Source: Arabidopsis thaliana
Lineage: Eukaryota; Streptophyta; Magnoliopsida; Brassicales; Brassicaceae
Length of the DNA: 64,000 nucleotides
Reading direction: 5' to 3'
Assembly: GCF_000001735.4 (NCBI RefSeq)
Contig: NC_003076.8
Location: 26,043,835 to 26,107,834 of the forward strand
Made by a program: the position numbers and the translations under genes. The notes under the pieces were generated by a model. It was not told the DNA's origin. It did no database searches and saw only the letters and a list, made by a program, of their open reading frames with translations. Each line of letters begins with the position of its first letter. The stretch's first letter is position 1. Of this stretch, positions 58,623 to 64,000 are shown one piece after another.

Positions 58623-60383
58623 TTACGAATTCCACTGATCGGAGCAATACCATTGCTCATTGTCCGCAAACAACTTGCAAGCTTCCTCTCCACTAAACAG
58701 ATCTTCATGCTCTTCCATTTTCACGAATTGGCTAAAACAACCCATCGTCGACATTTCTACAGTCGTGGCCGCCACTGCGCCAGCTGCTTCAACCGTATTG
58801 GGACTATACTCTTCGTTCAAAACCGCGCTTGAGTCGCTGCTATCGGCAGGATCGTCTCTGAAGTTTTCCGTGCGTGGAAAAATGCTAAACATTTCGAATG
58901 CGAGCTCCGATGTCGGAGCGTCCGTAGGAATATGCGGTGGTGGCGATGGAGAACGGTGGCTTAGCTCTAAGACTTCATTATTAGCCATCACCGATTGATT
59001 TGCTTCCACTGCTTTTAAAGCGCCGTTCTCTTCTATACCTTTAACCCCTTCCACGTTAAGTTTTGCTTTCAGCTCTTTAATCTGCATAAATGTCATGTTT
59101 TATAAATATCAATACTCTTTATAATCTACCAAACAAAAGGATTATCTCTGAATTTGTTTAAATTTAGCTATTATTATCCCAAATTATATAATAAATTAAT
59201 AAACATGAAACTTTTAGTATATTAATCACAAAATTCAAAAAAAAAATCTGTTTGTGTTTGGTTTATCATTTGTAATTAGCTTAAAATGATATTTTTAACA
59301 AATGATATTAGCTTAAAATGCATAAGTTTGTGACTTTTTTATACACTAAAGAAAAATCAACGTAATTAAAGGCAATTCAAACACAGACGATCAAAACTTT
59401 AGTCTAACGGTCAGAATTCAAATTGTAATTTCAAAATAAACAAATTGAAACGATGTTATTAATGTTCTATACGTTCGTTTATTTGATTGACCGAATCATT
59501 GATGGATTTAGTTACAATAATGGCTAAGATGGTTGTTTGGGTGTGCCTAGACGTTTAAATTTATTGACAAAAAAAAAAGTCACAAAGACTATACCTGTCC
59601 AAGGAGTGAATCGTTATCGCGTTGAAGCGAGTCGCGGTTGCGTTTGAGTGCATCAAAGTTTGACTTAAGAACGCCGTAATCACGTTCAAGCTGCTTTGTC
59701 TTCCACCGAGCACGGCGGTTTTGAAACCAGATCGCGACTTGGCGTGGCTGCAACCCAAGCTCTTGAGCCAGCTTCACTTTCCTCTCTGGCTCTAACTTGT
59801 TATCAATCTCGAAATTCTTCTCTAACGCTTTCACTTGCTCTACACCCAACCGCCGTTTTTTCTCCGCCGCCGTAGAAGACGCGTGTCCAACGCCGCCGAG
59901 GTCCTCTAGACTTCCGTCGTCTTCTAATGCGTCAAACATCTGGGAGTAGTCTCCGGCGCCGGAATAGAGAAAGCCGGTAGTTGTTGGTCTTGGGCTTATT
60001 TGTTTGTCTGTTAAAATCATTAATCAAGGTAGTACATTAAAAATAGTACTACTATATATCTAACCAATCTCATAAAACGGATAGTTTCAATCAAATAATG
60101 GAATATTTATGATGTCATGAGTAATCACAAAACCTTGTCAGGATAACGTCTCGATAGTATGAATTGTCAGAAAACATATATTTACTTAAAATGTTAATTA
60201 ATAAAACACAATCATATAATAAAAAAATTCATTAGTATCTTTCTAATGATCATCAACAAACATAATTGCAGTTTCAGAATTGTATAAGAGTTTATATTAC
60301 AAGAGTCTTATTTTACCTGTTGTAGAATGGCGAATTGGTAAGAAACCGGATAAAGAATCGGAGCTTCCACGTGATCTCTTCAT
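58623..60383 (-). CDS. ATHB5: ATHB5, class I HD-Zip transcription factor
   Basis: Three exons, 60383-60317, 60007-59595 and 59081-58623, encode 312 aa (At5g65310). The homeodomain spans about 72-128 ([16 protein letters not shown] to [13 protein letters not shown]). The leucine zipper follows directly at about 129-165 with leucine heptads ([28 protein letters not shown]), the signature of HD-Zip. The lack of START and MEKHLA domains places it in class I. The C-terminus is acidic and ends in the conserved aromatic motif [10 protein letters not shown], a probable activation segment. Class I dimers bind CAATNATTG-type sites. ATHB5 is reported to promote ABA responses in seedlings. The intron in the zipper (between GQ and IKEL) is at a position shared by the ATHB5/6/16 group. 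Confidence 0.97.
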
Positions 60384-60812
60384 CTTGTTTGGTCGGAACA
60401 ATTGAGATCGAAAAGAAGAAGGAAATAAAGTTTATATTGAATGGTTAGATCAAGGCCTAGATGGTTATCGATTAAGATCTATCTACGACCAATACGTGAA
60501 GAAACGATCCTCTCTCGTCTCTCATCTTCTTTTTCTCCAAAGAAGGATCTTTGCTCTGTGTCTAGACTATCCATATAAGATGGAAACAGAGAATTGACTA
60601 ATACTAAGAAATAGTCATCTAATACCAATCAACACCAAGAAAATATGAACTTTTAATTCATCAGGTTTTCTTGGGAAATATTAGTGAGAGATTTCAAAAG
60701 TCGTATTATTATTTTCCCCCGAGAAATGGAAATTGGTAAGAGAGAGATAGAGAGGGAGAGAGATAGAGAGGGAGAGAGATGGCTTCTCACCCCAACTCCG
60801 GGTTTTAAATAA
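60384..60812 (-). promoter_or_regulatory. ATHB5 leader and promoter-proximal region with GA/CT microsatellite
   Basis: On the minus strand a TATTTAAA box lies at 60811-60804, followed by a CT-rich stretch (GAGAGAGATAGAGAGGGA repeats at about 60739-60781 on the plus strand). If this TATA box is used, the leader is about 400 nt, long but plausible for HD-Zip genes. The CT tract would lie near the transcription start, where such tracts are common in Arabidopsis. Confidence 0.45.
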
Positions 60813-63533
60813 GACGACAGGATAACCCTAGAGGAAGTGTTGGAGATATCTTGAGTTATTTCAGGAATTTCGGGGGATTTTTTAAACTTTGTAATTAAAT
60901 GCAAAATAGCTTACAATGGTTAGAGTTAGACACCGGTTTACTCATGAGACTTTGGTCCAGGACGTGAATCATGACAATGCCATGGGTTTTCAGCTCGGCT
61001 ACTTAGGAGCCGGCATAGATTTTAAAGATTCATTAAATTAGTTCAAAATCATTAGTTTCTACTTTATCATATAAAACACTCGTTGCTTTTTCATATACTA
61101 CGACATAATTTTGAAAATTAAATTTTTTGAAACATATACTAACAAAATGATCAACTTTTAAATTTAACAGTTGAAAAATCATATAATAATATAAGATGTT
61201 CTCATAGTTAGCGTAATGATACAATAGTTAAAGTTAAAATTTGATTCCGAAAAAAATTTGATTCTATAGGATTAATAAAAAAACTTCTGGAGTCCCAAAT
61301 TATGCAATTGCTACTTCGTTTTCACTTGTATTTTGTTCCTGTTTTTCTTATTGGATTGGTTGATGGCATGGTTAAAAAACAGTAAATTAGAGATTCAGGT
61401 CTCTCTACGGACTACAGTAGAGTTGATATTTGGGATATTTTCAATTAAAATGTCATAATCAATCAGTATTAATACACTGGACCAACCTTCGTTTAAATAC
61501 AATAAATATAGACATGGGTCATGGGTGATATATATTGCAGATACACGCAACGAAATACTATACAAAACAAAAAAAAGTTGCAATAGTAGTCGGTCCAGTA
61601 GTTGGCCATGCAAATTGATTTGCTCTAACCGAAAAGATTTTTTAAAATTAGTGTCAATGTGTTTCAGCATTGTTATTAACTTATTACATTCTGATTAAGA
61701 AACGCAATGCAAGTCCCTAATACATATTTTTCTTTTTCTAAACGCAAGTTACTTACATATATAGACAGTCGGATTAATACATGTTTTTTGCTTCGTTAGC
61801 TGCTGCATGCTGACATATATATACATATAGGTAATAGTTGTACACAAATTTTAGTGTAATTTAATATTATATATGTGAAAAGAGTATGTGGTGTACAAAG
61901 GATATTCACACGCTGCAAAATATTTTTAAAATTGGGTAATGGGAAAGGAGACAAAGCTTTGATGAGATAGCTGTCTGTCTGTCTCTGTAACGATCTTGCC
62001 CATTTACTACAAAATGTATTATTTTAGTCTGGCAGTAGTATTTTTATAGATATATTGACAATAGATAAGAAACATTAAAAAAAAGTTCAATTACTTTGTA
62101 ATTCTACAAGTAAATCGACTTTCTTTTTCACAGTTTGAATTACTCACTAACCTTTTTACCAACTGTTTTACTTTGTAGTTAATAACAAAAATTAAAATTA
62201 TACAAATAATATATACTTTTAAGTGTTTCTGAATCAAACAATACAATTATACAGAGAAAACATCTAACAGTCATTTTGAGAAAATAAAATAAAATATAAT
62301 ATATATATATATATATATTTAATTGACAAAAGAAAGAGCATAAAAGCAAGGTGGGATTAGTAAAGAAAAAAGGTATTTGGAGTTGGGACTTTTTGTTAAA
62401 TGTGTATATATTAGTAAAGATTAGTCATTTGTATTGTGACAACTAATATGATGATTTCGTATGTACCCATCTAAAATCTTAGAATAGAAAAATATAAACT
62501 AAAATAGGTTTGGTGTTTCTTTTAAATTGAGAATTATATAATCTTACAAACAGAGTTTGGTTGATGAGCTGGTTATCCTATGAAAGCAACTAATTCCACT
62601 AGATTCTTGATGTTCTTTTTTGTCTTCTAGAAACATTGATCACACGACATGAATGATCAGTTACATAATTTTCGAAAAACCAAAAATCTGAAATTTACCA
62701 CCCCTTATATAAAATATCTATTTAAATATGTAGCTAAACAGGTAAAAAGGTCACATTACCAAACACCTTTATCCAATGCTTTTTAAAAATCCACCAAATA
62801 TTATTACTCAAAAACATGTGTCAAATTTAAACCATAATATCACACATCAACAACACTACCATAAACTTTTATCAAACTATTATGCTACATGATTTCTTAT
62901 GAAATTTTGATTTCAAAATGACATTTACCCCATCCGAATAATGTAAACTAGAGAAATTTTGTAAGTTGGGCCGCTCAATGAAGGCATGCTTTTTCAGATG
63001 TTTCGGTCACCGATACTAGCGTTTAATTGTAGACGAGGCTCGTTCGTATTTCGTAATCTACACGAGCTTTCAGTAATCTCGAGGAACAATGATCCGGTTA
63101 TGCAAAATTGAATCGCATCCGCGTCCGGTTTTACTGATCTAAATACGAGATATGTTTCAAAGGCCCATTTCTTGTAATGAGAAGGCCCATCGTGTGAATC
63201 TTATTATATTGCGCTTAAAATTAGCTCTTCCATAATATTAAATATCTGATGTTTCTTGAATATAACCAAATTTTACTAGTGTATAAAAGAATACACAAAT
63301 ATTTTTTTAAAACTCAACTGATTACATATACTCATCAATTCATCATGCTTGTATTTTATATCCTCAATTTAATAGACGTCAACACAATGTTATTAACTCA
63401 GTAAACCAACAAAAAAAAAAAAAAAACTAAACAACTTTAATGTTAATTAATTGTATATATGTAAATTACACACATAAGAGATTGTTTATACAATAAAATA
63501 GAATTTCAAAGTTAGCTAGTATGTAAACAAAAT
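60813..63533. other. Intergenic between ATHB5 and the bHLH gene
   Basis: This AT-rich gap of 2.7 kb has no credible coding region. It contains an (AT)n microsatellite at about 62297-62318. CATGCTGCATG-like RY/dyad sequence occurs near 61,800. A poly(A) tract lies at 63,409-63,426, near the end of the bHLH gene. Confidence 0.5.
62297..62318. repeat. (AT)n microsatellite
   Basis: About eleven AT dinucleotides in a row, flanked by AAAATATAA on the left and TTTAATTG on the right. It is likely length-polymorphic. Confidence 0.85.
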
Positions 63534-64000
63534 TCAACGTTCCTTGTGAACTCTTCTAACGACTTCATGCACCGTATTTGCGACCTCATTACCAGAAGGC
63601 GTCAATTGACAATCTGCCTCTACCTAATACAGAGACCAATCATTTTGAGCATATATAGTTGACTTTTAAAACAAGAAGCCTTATTTTAGTTATTTCATAT
63701 AAATTTATGTTAACTAACAACTTCTATAATCATATATATTATCTTTTTCCCCTAAAACAAGAGAGGAAGAGAATAGATTACCTTGACGCTAAAAGTGAAG
63801 AGAGACATGTCTTTGGAAGTTGTGAGGTTGAGATGAAGAGTACTTAAACCTAAAGAGTTAAACTCATTGATAATCTTGAAGAGCAATCTTGGCTGTGTCT
63901 TCGTTAACACTTTAATGTTGGCATGTCTTTCTACCATTGTAACCTCCACGTCAGCAACCACCTCTAGTCGCTTGTGATGGTGGTGGCTCGAGGAGGATGA
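63534..64000 (-). CDS. BHLH99: bHLH99-like transcription factor, C-terminal part only
   Basis: The gene is cut by the right edge; only the last part of one exon (64000-63782) and the final exon (63623-63534) are present. They encode a His/Lys-rich linker, then an ACT-like C-terminal domain: VVADVEVTMVERHANIKV, then LFKIINEFNSLGLSTLHLN and VEADCQLTPSGNEVA, ending VHKER. This tail is typical of the plant bHLH subfamily Ia (SPCH/MUTE/FAMA relatives and bHLH94/96/99). From its position next to ATHB5 I recognise At5g65320, bHLH99. The DNA-binding bHLH itself lies outside the window, so that part cannot be checked. Confidence 0.85.

Overview
The window is plant nuclear DNA. It is AT-rich, with short phase-matched GT-AG introns, plant-only families (HD-Zip, TGA bZIP, R2R3-MYB, PUB-ARM) and an intron-containing elongator tRNA-Met. 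I recognise the gene order as the distal long arm of Arabidopsis thaliana chromosome 5, roughly At5g65180 to At5g65320. Locus names come from memory. The exon sums I derived give whole open reading frames for every gene called as protein-coding, apart from the last gene, which runs off the window edge.

Layout. At 1.8-8.8 kb are a CID-domain RNA polymerase II CTD-binding protein (+), the U-box E3 ligase PUB38 (-), a short-chain dehydrogenase (-) and a 73-residue small protein (-). At 13.9-18.7 kb are the redox-sensitive bZIP factor TGA1 (+) and plastid ribosomal protein L29 (+). At 18.7-24.4 kb is a long stretch with no assigned gene but with splice-like signals. At 24.5-25.6 kb is MYB53 (+). 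From 25.6 to 31.1 kb the window is a repeat-rich island: a duplicated foldback element, two different AT-rich tandem arrays, a decayed gene with a recognisable promoter, and a displaced copy of the flank of the next gene. At 31.1-36.2 kb are an LRR receptor kinase (-) and a plastid-type coiled-coil membrane protein (-). At 36.7-42.1 kb are nuclear poly(A)-binding protein PABN2 (-) and RABA4a (+), divergent from a shared promoter, then ARP2/3 subunit 5 (+). At 42.3-51.9 kb are GCL1 (-), an LMBR1-like membrane protein (+) and a small Cys-motif protein (-). At 53.6 kb is tRNA-Met (-). ATHB5 (-) lies at 58.6-60.4 kb and the 3' end of bHLH99 (-) is at the right edge.

These are mostly independent housekeeping and regulatory genes, not an operon-like system. 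Several have paralogues in matching order near At5g10030-At5g10350 (TGA4, MYB92, PABN3 and others, from memory), which fits an old segmental duplication. I found no new multi-gene system. The points most worth a second look are the 25.9-31.1 kb repeat island, the possible spliced transcription unit between RPL29 and MYB53, and the apparent loss of all LanC zinc ligands in GCL1.
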